In this document: piece after piece, positions 13,560 through 25,343 of the stretch
Position numbering within the stretch: position 1 is the stretch's first letter
Layout of the letters: each line of letters starts with the position of its first letter
Source: Phaseolus vulgaris
Lineage: Eukaryota > Streptophyta > Magnoliopsida > Fabales > Fabaceae
Assembly: GCF_000499845.2 (NCBI RefSeq)
Contig: NC_023754.2
Coordinates: forward strand, 27,876,611-27,940,610
Reading direction: 5' to 3'
DNA length: 64,000 nucleotides
Made by a program: the position numbers and the translations under genes
The notes under the pieces: generated by a model
Seen by the model: only the letters and a program-made list of their open reading frames with translations
Told to the model about the DNA's origin: nothing
Databases searched by the model: none

Positions 13560-14480
13560 TATCGATGTATTAGGAGAACGGATATTCGCCTTTGATAACA
13601 CAGTGCACTTGCTGTAGAAAGTTATTAAGTTTTTAGCGTCGCTCTTGCAGAACATGTTTGAGTTGTTGATTATATTTTTCTAAATATTCTCAATATTTTT
13701 ATTATTTTAATTTGTTTTTATTGTGTTTATATTTGTTACTGTTTTTATTTTATTTTGTTTTATTTACAGATTTGTTTTTATTTTTGTTTACTTTATTACA
13801 GATTTTATTTTATTTTACAGATCGTTCTAAAAAGAAAGTTTTTGTTCTTATTCTTGTTCTTTTTCTTTACAGTATTTATTTTATTTTATTTTGTTTTTTA
13901 ATATTTAATTTAATTTTAGTTTTTATTTTTACGTAAGTTTACGTAGTTATCTTTAAATTATTTTAGTTAGTTGTTTACAATTATAATTTTCTGTTTTATT
14001 TTGTTTTAGTTTTATTTTATTTTACTCCTAGTATTTAATTGTTATTTTAAGTACGTTCTTATATTGTATTTTTAAGTTTTTATTTATTTTATTTTTATTC
14101 ATTTTTTTTGTTTTTTTTTGTCTTTAATTTTTAAGTTTTTATTTTATTCGTAATTTTTTTTTCTGAATATTTTTTTTTAGCGTCATTTTAGTGTTTTATT
14201 TTTTGTTTTATTTTATTTTAAGGTTTTAATTTGTACTTTAGGCAGTTATTGATTTTATTTTAGTTAGCTATTTAAATTTCGGTTTATTTTTAAATTATCG
14301 GAAGAAACAAAAAACAAAATATAAAATATAAATTTTTGGTTAGTGTTGGTGAATTTTTTTTGCTAACCCTTGCATTAACTACTTTTATATGATATTGAAA
14401 GGTCGGATTTCAAAAGACCAATTGTTATTTGAAGCAGAAATTGAGAAGGTAGCTCATGGACTTAATGATAAAAACATAAA
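13560..14480 (+). mobile_element. Decayed Gypsy-type LTR retrotransposon: LTR end, primer site and T-rich leader
   Basis: 13560-13630 resembles the 3' end of a legume Gypsy LTR (an AGGAGAACGG...TGCACTTGCTGTAG stretch). At 13633-13654 the sequence TTAGCGTCGCTCTTGCAGAA looks like a mutated copy of the tRNA-Asp primer-binding site of Athila/Tat-type elements (intact form TGGCGCCGTTGCCGGGGA). About two thirds of positions match, many differences being C-to-T or G-to-A. Then follows a T-rich, almost C-free leader (13680-14320), and a short possible gag start near 14400-14500 (residues LLFEAEIEKVAHGLND). No protease, RT or integrase follows; a LINE remnant begins at 14772. Class assignment is from memory of family features, not a search. 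Confidence 0.45.
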
Positions 14481-14771
14481 AATAGCCCAATTAGTTTGAC
14501 GCATTCTCGCTGTTCAGTTACATTTGTTTTCTCTCTTTTGTGTGTTTTAGGCCTTCTAACTTTCTCCTTTTAGCATATATCATTCTTTTTTTAGTCCAAA
14601 ACTTCATTCTTCCCTATAAACCTGCAATTAACACCAAATTTGATAATAAAATGTGTAAAAAATATAAATTTATAAATTAGGAATTATATTATTTATAAAT
14701 TAATAATTAATACTCATAAGGGTCTATATTTTAATATAAAATATTACAAAAATTAAACAGTAAAAAGATAA

Positions 14772-15627
14772 GTGGGAAAAGTATCCAAACCAAAGCAATA
14801 TGGTGGATTAGGAGTAAAATACTTAAAGCTAGTCAATGCTACTTTACTAGGAAAATGGAGATGAAAACTAGGAACCGAGAGGGAGTAACTATGAAAAATA
14901 ATATTAGAGTCCAAATATAGAAGATGGAGAACTTTATATAATAGGATAGGTAGTAAGTATGGATATGATGGTGGAGGGATATTAGGAGAGCAACAAGTGG
15001 AGGCGAATAGGGGACATGGTTTGAGAACAATATGAAATGGAAAATAGGAACAAGGAATGTGAGAGAGTGGAAGTTGGAGTAAATGAGAAAGTGGTTTCGG
15101 TGGAAGATAATTTAGTTAGCTACATTGATGGAAGAACTTCCAAGTAAAGTTCCAAATAAGGAAAAAATATGGTGTTTGGGAATGGAAACATATTGAATCT
15201 GAGAGTTATAACTACTAGGTCAGCTTATAAAGAACTGTAAAGTGTCATCAATATGGATGAAACAAGGGTGTTTGATAAATTTTAGAAAGTTGAAGCTCTC
15301 CCATTTGTTCAACATTTTTTTTCTGGATAGGTATACTTAACAACGTTGCCATAAAGGATAATCTGGGTAATACAGGGATATAAGCACACACAACAAATTA
15401 TGAACTATGTGTGAGCTAAGAGATGAATTTGCTAGTGATATGTTCTTCACTTGTAATGTAGCATGGGGGTTGTGGAACCTAGGCAACAAATGAGTTGTTA
15501 TTTGTGATGTGTATCATTTCAGGCCAAAGCAACATTTATGTCAATTTTATATTATGGAGTTAAGTAGCAAACAAAATATTAAATGGAGTTGTGTGTGGAT
15601 GATAGTAGTTTGGGAGATCTGCAAATA
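14772..15627 (+). mobile_element. LINE (non-LTR) ORF2 remnant: post-RT region and zf-RVT domain
   Basis: The plus strand reads as a broken LINE reverse-transcriptase C-terminal region. The first segment gives KPKQYGGLGVKYLKLVNATL followed by LGKWRW with a stop in it, the usual 'GGLG...LLGKWRW' block downstream of the RT domain. Further on come GGGILG... and a 'W-G-LR-WNGKIGTRN' block, then HFRPKQHLCQF and WSCVWMIVVWEIC, typical of the terminal zf-RVT region. There are many stops and frameshifts, so it is a dead copy. Confidence 0.8.
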
Positions 15628-16427
15628 AAAAAATTATATAATATTAAAAAATGTAATGTAGATAGATGTCATAATGATATTCACCATAACACAATTAAAA
15701 GTGCGGGGTTGGATAATTAATAAATTTTCAAAAGCACAACTTTTCTACTCAAATAATTAAATAAACTTATTGAAGTAATCATATATTGTATTACAAAGAA
15801 GAGGAAATTAGAAAGAGATTAAGATCCCTCTACTTTTCATATAAACTGATAGCTTGAATTGTTTATAGGTATGTAATATAAAAATAATAATTAAATATTA
15901 ATTAATTTAGAGATAAAAAATAATTAATCATTATATTATTAAGTATATATTATTTTATAAACTAAAAAATTATTAATATATAAAATAATTTTTATTATTA
16001 ATCAAAACTTATAAAGTAGTTTTTAAATTGATATTTAACATTAACTACTATTAACTATTCTAGATTCTAAAATCTAAAATCAAGATATCAATCTAAAAAT
16101 TAGACAAATTTTATTAATAATTAAAACTACTTTATAATTTAATTAATATAATAATTAATTATTTTTTATGTTTAATATTAATTTTATTTAATAATTTTCG
16201 TGATATATATATATATATATATATATATTACTTTGAAACATATATTGGAATATAAAACTAGAACTTTAATAATTAGTTTATACATTATCATATTTTTATC
16301 ATCTACAATGATATTTATTAAATATATGATTTTTTTTACAAATTTATATATAAATATGGTATATTTTAAATAGTAATTTTTGTATGTTGCAAAAATCATA
16401 TCGATTAGATATAAAACCATTTCATAG
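15628..16427. other. Gene-free AT-rich DNA
   Basis: Over 75 percent A+T by eye, no ORF of note. A (TA)n run lies at 16203-16228. Confidence 0.5.
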
Positions 16428-16645
16428 TATATAAATGCGTGTAAATCTTATTTTATAAGTCAGTTTTATAAGATTGAGCAGACTTGAAGTTCAATCTTTA
16501 ATATTTATCATAGTAAGTTGGAGGGTCTTCACGTGAAAAGATTATGTTAGAAATCCCAAATTGACTTAGAAATAATATATTGATGAATATAAATCTTACT
16601 TTATAGATTTTATAAAATTAATTAATTTTAAAGTTCATTTCTTCG
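16428..16645 (+). mobile_element. TRIM-like miniature LTR retrotransposon remnant
   Basis: Two related segments in direct orientation, 16428-16497 and about 16543-16645, share the layout TATAAA...AAATCTTA(C/T)TTTATA...TTTTATAA...TTAAAGTTCA. The second starts TGTTAGAAATCCCA, the canonical start of a legume TRIM/Copia-type LTR. Between them, TTTATCATAG sits where the tRNA-iMet primer site (TGGTATCAGAG) is expected, and GGAGGG stands in for the polypurine tract. It has no coding capacity. The left LTR is truncated. Confidence 0.6.
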
Positions 16646-18029
16646 TATTTTATGTTATATGAAAATAAAATAATATTTTTTTATACTTAAATAATAAATA
16701 CGTTTTCAGATGTCTTATTAAACAATGAAATGTAGTAGTTGCATTATTAAAAATGAAAAGAAAAAAAATATTATTTTAGTGTACCAAGGTGATATAACTT
16801 AATTTGGGTTTTGAATGATTGAGGAAGAGAATTGATTATATGTTGAAATGAAAATATAAAATTGTATAAAAGAAAAAAAATGTTTCCACTTAGTCAATAT
16901 TATATTGAGGAGATCTTTTGTGGGGACGATTGTTGTGAGACTTTATGGCGATGCATGATTTCACACGTTTGCTTTGGGCCCACAACTCTACTATGTAAGC
17001 CAAAATTACCAACTAGGACCACCTATCACACTATCAAAAATCAAATTATAAGCTTTAAATGCTTTTTACTTCTCCCATTATCATTTACACAATTCACCCT
17101 ATTCTACCCTACTTAATAATCAATATTAAAATAATCAAATTTTTAATTCTCCATCACATTTCACCTTTAAATCTTATAAATGTAAATCATAAAGCTTCAA
17201 GGCAATTGTCTCTTTAAAATCGTCTTTGTTGATATGAAAAATAAAATCAAAGCAAATTATTTGAATCCAAAAAATATCATATATAAATATAAAAAAATGA
17301 TACATTAACAATAATGAGAGTTCTATACAACTTTTAATGTGATTAAATAATATGAAAAAATAATTAAAATAATAGTATTGAGGATTATTATATGGTTCTA
17401 TAAAAAATATAGATTTTCAATCTATTATTATCCATAATTATATTTGTAAGTTGTTTAGAATAGAAAAAATAAATGTAACTTTTTTTTAGGATATTATTAT
17501 ATCTTGTAAACGATGTGATTTTATAATAATAATAATATTATTATTATTAATATTAAACGAAGATTTATCCTAAATAACATTACAATTACTCATTTCCTAT
17601 ATCATTATATAAAGGAATATATTAATCAGAAATTTTTGTGTCATCTTTCAATGAAATAATTATTTTAATAAATAAATAATAAATAATTTATTTAACAAAA
17701 TCAGAATTTAAATATTTTTTCTATTTCAAAATAATTAATGTATGTAGTATATTTAATATTTTTAATATAATTTTTCATACGAAATTATATTGTTTTAATA
17801 TAATAAATATGTGAATATACCTAACCTCGCACATGTGTTTGTGTGCGCTATTAATAAAAGTTGAGAGGTCTCACTCTTTCTCCCACAACATCCAACACCA
17901 CCATTTCCACCTTCAAAGTTGAACAAACATTTTTTTTGTCTTCGATACATAAAGTGAGGTGAGTTCTCCTCTCTCGCACAGATCTTCCACAACAACTTCA
18001 TTATTGTTGTTAGTTCCCATTATAGAGCA
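16646..18029. other. Gene-free AT-rich DNA
   Basis: No supported gene. The ORF at 16862-17116 has no family resemblance. Confidence 0.5.
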
Positions 18030-18510
18030 TTTTTTTATTTTTTTTATATTAGTAATAAAACATAAATAAATGAAAATCACTTTAGGGATAGTCAAACCCT
18101 TATACATAAAGAGCTAACATCTTAACAACCTCCTACCAAGGGACGCCTTTCAACTTAAATAAGGAACAACTAATCAAAACTCAAGAAAGCATTAAACAAC
18201 CAGCCTCATACAATCCACTAGGTTTAAAACCCAGTTGGGTACGTAAAGAAATTACAACTTTGTAAAAATTCAAAACCAAACATTTATCTGTACCAGTGCC
18301 CCTGTCGAAGGTCACAAAGTTCCTATGTCTCCAAATTCCTCTCACAACACCAACCCAAATCGTCCCCAAACGTCATTAACCACATCAGAAGCCGAACACA
18401 ACCTGAATTGTTGGAAGTTTACCGAAGGATCCTTATAAATAACAAACGACACTCCTAGCCACTCAAAACAAAGACACCACACCTGTCATATAAACTCACA
18501 AACTAAATTA
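18030..18510 (-). mobile_element. LINE 3' end: zf-RVT C-terminus plus 3' untranslated tail
   Basis: On the minus strand 18510-18370 encodes VWCLCFEWLGVSFV...NFQQFRLCSAS..VNDVWG. After a one-base frameshift 18369-18181 gives GTIWVGVVRGIWRHRNFVTF...SGLYEAGCLML, the C-terminal end of plant LINE ORF2. It is followed by the non-coding tail TGTATAAGGGTTTGACTATC...CTAAAGTGATTTTCAT and a terminal A-rich run near 18030-18050. It is 5'-truncated and inactive. Confidence 0.8.
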
Positions 18511-20395
18511 TAGAGCAGTGCACTCATACATATATTATCAAGTAATAGATTGATAATCCAATATTTGAATATTTTTGTGTAGGACAAATGGATGTTAGAT
18601 ATGGTAAAAACATAATTTTTTATCAGAATATTTTTATTTATTTATTTTATTATTTGATTAGAAAAAAAAAACACATTCAACTGATTGTGAATTAATCAGA
18701 AACCTAAGGTCTTCATTGTTAATTAGAGTTTTTTTATTATTTTGGATTGTGATCAAAAGTATTACTAGCATCAATGTGTTGCGAGGTGGTATCGTTAAAA
18801 TTTGTACCCACACAAAATTGCATTGTCGGAGAAGCCACTAGGGATTTTCTTCTTTCTCCATTGGCTTCACTTCCTTAGCTTCTTGTGGAAGTCAGATATG
18901 TCAATAAAAGCTCCTCTTTCTTATTTGTTTTCTCTCATAAGCACACTATTACACCAACAGGGGTCGCCACGTATTCCATCTTACTATTACATTTTATTTT
19001 ACTTTATTATTTTTCAAATAGTTTATACATTTAGAATTTATTAAAATATTTATAACTATATTCAATATACTTATAAAATTCTCTGATTTTACAACATACT
19101 TAAGAATGGAGAAGAAGGGTAGATGAGAAAAGAAAGATAGAAGGAAGTGAGGCCCACCACATTTCCCTAAATATTGGTTAAATTAATCAAACGCTTGACT
19201 TTCGGATACCCCTTGACTTTCCTCTACCTCGTTTTTCTCAGCACGAGGCAATTAACTTAGATTTGAATTAATATAATGAGTATGAAGGATGAATTTTAAA
19301 TTTTGAAGTTTTCCAATAATGAAAATCTTGTTACCTTATTCCATTTTTGAAAACTATTATTTTTGAAATAATGAGATCAAAGTATGAAACATGTGCCCCA
19401 TCTTTATTGTTCTTCACCTATCACCACTAAGCCCACTGTATTTTGAATTCCCGCCACCCAACCTTGTTGTCAGCATATTCAAATTAGAATTACAAGATTT
19501 AAAAACTTACACCTTAAGGAGGCAGCTATAACCATAGAAAAAGCACACAACATTCTGTAAATTGGCCCACGTGCACCACAGATACCAAGTGAAATCAATT
19601 ATTAGCATTGACAAATTTTGGCTTCATCATAACCAGACCCATAGACACCACTCTCTCTCTCTTTAAGCAAAAAGAGTACATTGAACAAAGAAAACCAGAG
19701 GCACTCAAAGAATATGTTGACCCCATTTTTCTTCTTTTCTTCATTAGTATTGACACAAAGAATATATAGTACCAGAGTACTCAAAGAATATATAGACACC
19801 ACTTTTTTAACCTTCGCAATATTAATACTCACCAATTCAAGCTTATTTCCTTTAATATTTTTTTTTTGTATTTTTTATCTCTCAATACTGCAACAAATTG
19901 ATTATAAATTAATCGATAGCTTCCAATCGTCTTGGGGAAAGAAAGAAAATGCGGAGTAACTTTTTTCTTCTGAAGTTTGAAGTATACTCTAATATATTGT
20001 CAAGTGTTGCGCACTAAAAAAAGATAACATAATTTTATTATTGGTTTATGTAAAATCTTAACTTTTTTTTTAAGAAATAGCAAGTGAAAGTTGAGATTTA
20101 GAATATATGTAATTTTTTTTAAAATAAGTTTTGTAATATGTTTATTTTATTGAATATTTTTTGTAATATAATTCTCTCAAGAGATATAGATACTGGTTAG
20201 GATTTTATGCAACAGGAGCATGTGTCTCATGAGAGTCCTTGGAGGAGCAAAAGTAAAGGATTTGTATGATTTTTTGTTGTGTTCATGGTATTTTTAAGTG
20301 TTGTACTTTTTGTAAAGGGGTTTAAAAAAGGATCTAATATTTTTAGAAGATAATGTTTGGTGATTTGTTTATGTCTTTATGTATTTTGGTGTTTA
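18511..20395. other. Gene-free stretch; partial LINE 3' UTR possible at its end
   Basis: No supported gene. Around 19700-19840 a short imperfect direct repeat occurs (the CTCAAAGAATAT block twice). 20240-20395 (GTTGTGTTC...GTTTGGTGATTTG) resembles plant LINE 3' untranslated sequence; this is weak. Confidence 0.4.
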
Positions 20396-20599
20396 GGTAT
20401 TATTACAGCGAATGATGAACAAAAATCGAAAACTCTGATTCAAAATTATCTTGATTCAGTCCCCGATAAATTGTCAAATCATTTGATTGTTCACCCTTTC
20501 CAATATAAAGGTTTAATTAATCAAATAATAGATAATAAATGGGTTGGTTTGAAAATCAATGAATTACTGGTTGTAGAATATTATTCTCGTCAAACTTAA
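20396..20599 (+). pseudogene. rps4: Nuclear copy of the plastid rps4 3' end (NUPT)
   Basis: The frame [19 protein letters not shown]... to the stop at 20597-20599 matches the C-terminal part of plastid ribosomal protein uS4. It has the diagnostic [20 protein letters not shown] and the invariant end [14 protein letters not shown]. Only about the last 65 codons are present and the N-terminal S4 and RNA-binding parts are absent. The fragment has no internal stop. Its left boundary abuts TTTAG, so it could in principle be read as an exon. No plastid neighbour gene is visible on either side. It is a fragment transferred from the plastid genome, most likely non-functional. Confidence 0.85.
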
Positions 20600-20734
20600 A
20601 AATATGTTGATTTTTCTTGACTATTGCTAAGGACGGACTTCTTTAGTTTTGATTTTGACGTAAGAAATAGTTGATATTTTTTATTGGAAGTTTGGAATAT
20701 GCTAAGTGTGTGAGGTCATATCTTATCTCTTTCA

Positions 20735-20815
20735 TTAATTATTGTATAAGTGTTGAGTTATCTCTTAAGTGATCCATATTTATTTATTATTTCTTGTTAA
20801 TAAAAAAAAGATATA
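20735..20815 (+). mobile_element. LINE 3' tail (5'-truncated copy)
   Basis: TGTATAAGTGTTGAGTTATC, then TTAAGTGAT, a T-rich stretch and TTAATAAAAAAAA. This is the same 3' terminus as the minus-strand LINE at 18030-18130, in the opposite orientation. Confidence 0.6.
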
Positions 20816-20894
20816 CAAATTCAATGCATTTATATGGATCACGTTTATTGAAAGGTAGAAGATGAAACAAATACAAGGTTTACTAACATGAATG

Positions 20895-20970
20895 TTGTTG
20901 TGTCTTGTATAAGGGTTGAGGTATCCCTGAAATATCTTCATTATTTTATTTTATTTTGATAAAAAAAATT
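20895..20970 (+). mobile_element. Second LINE 3' tail
   Basis: GTATAAGGGTTGAGGTATCC, then CTGAAATATC, a T-rich stretch and GATAAAAAAAA: another copy of the same LINE terminus, only about 90 bases after the preceding one. Confidence 0.55.
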
Positions 20971-22119
20971 AAGTAATTTTGTTTTACTAATGAATAAGTG
21001 ATAGTGTAATATTTGGGATGATCCTTTATGTATATCTTTTTGATTGCTGATGATAAAAAAAATCATTTAGATAAAAAAAATATGCTTGTGAACTTTTTCA
21101 TAAAATGTAAAAATAAAACAACAATAAAGCTTTCACCAAGTAAAAAATAAGGATTTTATAAATTAGTTATGTGTAAAATAGTTTTAATTTATGAAAAATT
21201 TACTTATTTATTTTCTTAAAAATATATTTATAAAAATGTTTCTTTAAACCTCTGCAATTCAGTGTCCCTGGAAAAGGTAGATCTCCGCGACTTTAAAAAA
21301 CACCATGACATTGGCTTAGATACGATACATGATTCATAGATTGGTAAGGACTGTTTCTTCTCTCCTTGCTTTATTTATTTTTTTATCAGCATTTTCTTCT
21401 CTTCTTGCTAATATCGTTAAAGATCATGACAAGATGCAGCTTTTGTTCCTTTAGAATGTTATGATCGTTTTGCTTGGTTTATGCTTTTTCTGGGGGCTTC
21501 ATGGTTTTTGGTATTTGCTGACATAAATATCCACCTTTACCACACATATGTAGGTGTATGATGAGGGTCCAATCAGATTATCCTTTTCTATGTGGACAAA
21601 ATGTGTCCGTCAACCTTTTTCTACAGGATTATGTGTCTTGGTTGTACCAAACAATGGAGAAAAGTCTTCGTGGTTGGCCTTTAGAGTGAAATGAATCGTA
21701 ACAAGTATGCCCTTACCAGTTTTTCTACAGCCATTTAAAGACCTACAAAATTTACTTACATGGTTAGGTCTAATGGAACCTGTTAACTTTTAACAATCTG
21801 CAAAATTAAGGTTTATTTTTTATTAAATGTTGTGTTTGTTTATGTTTAGTGTCTGTTTCCAACAAAGATATCTGTAAAGAACTTCTTCATTCATTATGTA
21901 ATGACTAAATAAGTAAATTGTATTTTACTGTTATAATGTCACAGTTGTGCACACTGGTGATTAGAAAAGAAAACAAAAACATCTGTGCACATTAATGCTT
22001 AGCGCATGATAGTAAAACAGAACCAGCAAAATTTTCATTCTTCCTCTGATATTGGATAAGGATTACTTGATCCTCCTTTCTATCCATTTTACTCATGAAT
22101 TGAGATGAAAAAACTAGCG
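20971..22119. other. Gene-free DNA
   Basis: I see no gene or repeat I can name here. Confidence 0.5.
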
Positions 22120-22570
22120 AAACACAATAAAATTGCAATTCTCGTGACCATGATGTTCAGACTACTCACACACCTTCAATCACAATAAGAAATAAAAATG
22201 GAGAGGGAGGAGGTCACCTTGTCTCAACCCCTTCATCGGAGAGAATTCTTTAGTCAGATTCTCGTTAACAAGAACAGAAATCGAAGCAGGTTCAAGGCAA
22301 GATTTAATCCATAAAATCCACTTATCAAAAAAACCAAACCTTCCTAGTATGTAATAGATAAAATCCCACATCACATAGTCGTACGCCTTCTGGTAGTCCA
22401 TCTTAAAAAAATTGCAACTCTTCTTCATCCTCTTAGCCTCCTCAAAAGCTTCATTGACAATGAAAACATTATCCATTAAACCTTTTTCTTTGAGAAAGGT
22501 TGATTATCTAGAATCAATAACCTTTCGTAAGACCTTCTGCGACCTGAGACAAAATAATTTATAGATAATC
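22120..22570 (-). mobile_element. LINE reverse-transcriptase core fragment
   Basis: The minus-strand frame from about 22476 to 22180 reads VNEAFEEAKRMKKSCNFFKM, then DYQKAYDYVMWDFIYYILGR, WILWIKSCLEPASISVLVNE and MKGLRQGDLLPLHFYF. These are the RT blocks around the first catalytic Asp (FFKMDYQKAYD) and the KGLRQGD block. Upstream, 22570-22477 continues the homology with a stop (FCLRSQKVLRKVIDSR, stop, STFLKEKGL). Downstream the frame shifts after the QGD block (CVSSLNIMVT). The YADD catalytic box is not present. It is a degenerate, non-functional remnant. Confidence 0.88.
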
Positions 22571-25334
22571 TTTTATAAGTACTCGACCCAAAAAATGATA
22601 TGAAATTACTCAACAATTATAAGTTTTTCGATTTGGAAAATAACAAATAAAAGAACCATTAAACCCCTAAACCAATAACTAGAAACACTAAAATCCTTCA
22701 CAAAACCAAGAAAGTATCCTTCTTTATAGTGTAAAAGTTTTTGTATTGTTAATTAATTAAAAGTTATTATCGATTTGATTTTTAACGTAATGGCTACTAA
22801 GCATACAAGCGAATAATTTTATTATAGGAAAGTAAAATATATACTGACAATGAAAAATGCTTTTATATTGTCAGATAAATAATCATATTTGATAATATTT
22901 ATTTTAAAAATTATATGTTAAATAAGCAACCCTAATAGGTATGCTGAACCTGTCCTTCTGTTATCTGCCATATAAACAGCTCTCAACCCACACTACACAT
23001 TTCACATTTTCCGTGAAAGAAAATCTTTGGTTGATCACAGTATCCCTTCTATAAAAAAAATGGTAAATTTTACATTTACTATGGTATCAATTGAATGCAT
23101 TTAAATCATTTTAATCTCCCCAAATAGCTTGAGTTTTTTAATTAATTAGGTGACGGAGTTTAAAAATGTTTTATTTAGTTCTTGTATAATTACTTTGTAA
23201 ATCTTACATTTCTCTTGTTCATGAGTAACATTATGTTCATTTGGGTGCAGAACTAGAATATCTTAAAAAAAATCATATTTGAATTTTACAAATGAATAAA
23301 AAAAGATGATAGGAAGGGAAAATCTCACTAATCATGATGAATTAGTTTTTTATAATGATGTAAACGAATTGTTGAAGATTTGGTCGATAAGAAAAATGAT
23401 AGACAAGACTAGTTGAAAGCAATATAAACCAAAATTGGAGACTTTAATCACACCTTTATTTTAGGTCGTACATCTCTGGCCGCCGATTAGGCTGCTTTAT
23501 ATTTAAGGGTCATTTATTTAGTATTGTCTAGCCATGCAAATATGGAAAACAATAACAATCAAAGTTAGCTTATGGGTGATGCACTGAATATGAGTATGCT
23601 TTATGATTTGAAATTGTGAGGAAAAAAGAGAGAGGAAGTGACGCTACTGAAAATCCCTGAGTCTCTATCAAAATGCTTTTAAATCCTTTAAGAGAAGTGA
23701 GAGAAGAGCAAGACCACATGAAGTGGCCCCCATGATCTTCTGACTTGTCTCCAATTAATTGCTGAAATTTCAGGCATAGTAGGGACCCTACATGTTATCC
23801 TATATGCTATGTTATGCTATGCTACGCTGCACTCTTTTATTCTTCCTAAAGTGGTCAGCTTTTCCAATAACCATGTCTCTTGCTTCAATTTCTTCTGCTA
23901 AGATTGGTTTCCCATGTTGTGATATCATCAGGGCACCGCCAATTGAAGGATCTCAAAACTCTACTGCATTGTTTGATCAATGATTGAAAGAGAAAACAGA
24001 AATGGGGTAAGAGGCAAAAGCAAAAGGGTTTAAGGTCAATGTGTAAAAATAAATTTAAACTGATTCCTTGTATGGGCTCCTTAATTTTCGTTTTTAAGTT
24101 GAAAAGAGAAAAGGGAAAGGTCCTCCTAGTGACTGAAATCTCGCAGTGGTTTGTCTTTTGAGAAAGATGATCTGCGTCAGAAGGATGTCTCTTCTGCCAT
24201 CATCATCATCATGCCATCTATATGTATTATATATATAGCTAATACCTGCGCTGTTTATCCTAAGAAAGAAAACTGTAGATGCTTATGGCGCGGTAAATAG
24301 AAATCCAAAGCATGCAACAGTATGGAAAGCCTCCTTCTCAAAAAGCTGTATCAGTGACTATCGGGTTATAGAAAGACTCCAATAATACAATGAAAACAGA
24401 TCTAATACATATTTGAAATTAATGGTTGAGTTTATTTATTAGTTTACTTACAAAGTTAGGGACTTTAAAGCATGGATCAAGCTCGATCATCATGTCATGA
24501 AATAATGTTAATGTTAATATTTGAAGTTAATAAAAAAATCTTATTTATTTTTTATAAAGAGAATAAGGCGTTAATTATGGAGATTGACTGTATATGCGGG
24601 ATTGTAATTAATTTGGAAATATAGTTGAAAGCAAAACCTGATACAAGGAGAATGGGAAAACAATATCCTAGATAAGGGAAAGAAAATGACCTGATAAGAG
24701 AGACGACTATAATTGAAACAAGGGGAACAACAACATACGATAACTCACAGAGAATAATTTCAAATAATATTTTAGGTTGAACTTCTCATTTTCTTTGAAC
24801 CAATTCATAAAACTTATAAGAATACGGTCTAGTAACCATCTTAGAGTTTAACTAACTTCAACTACATATTCTGATTGAGAGATCCTTCATGACAAAAAGA
24901 ATAACCCTAAAAGTGTTGAACCAAATTGCCTATTACAAATATATCTTTCTTGTTTTGACACGTTATTCTCCAAAACTTTTTTTAATGTGTCTCTAGCTTC
25001 CTAAATACTAGGAATTAGCATAACTTACTAGAATACAGGTTTTGAAGTAAGTGAATGCTTATAGATTAATGTTAAGAATCAAATATCTAATGAAACAAAT
25101 TATGTCATAGCGTTTAAGTTTTAAGAAAAGGTCGTGAATGAGTTTACATCTATCAAGTATGGAGTAGAAGGAGTAGCTTATTTGCTGATAATCCTGAATG
25201 ATTAAGAACATATTATGGTTGACACTGCTAGGCTTTTTCTTTTTGCATCTCTATAAAAAATTTGGGCTAAGAAATTTATAGGGGGCAGGTAGAAACACTC
25301 TGATATATAAGTGATGTTTATTGGACTTGAGCAA
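22571..25334. other. Gene-free DNA
   Basis: No supported gene. 23580-24250 is less AT-rich than its surroundings and contains a TATGCTA-type short repeat (23800-23825) and a CAT repeat (24199-24214). It might be transcribed, but nothing shows a product. Confidence 0.4.
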
Positions 25335-25343
25335 TTGAATTTG

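Noticed and set aside
13712..13936. 74-codon Leu/Phe-rich ORF in the T-rich tract
   Set aside because: Simply the translation of T-rich DNA.
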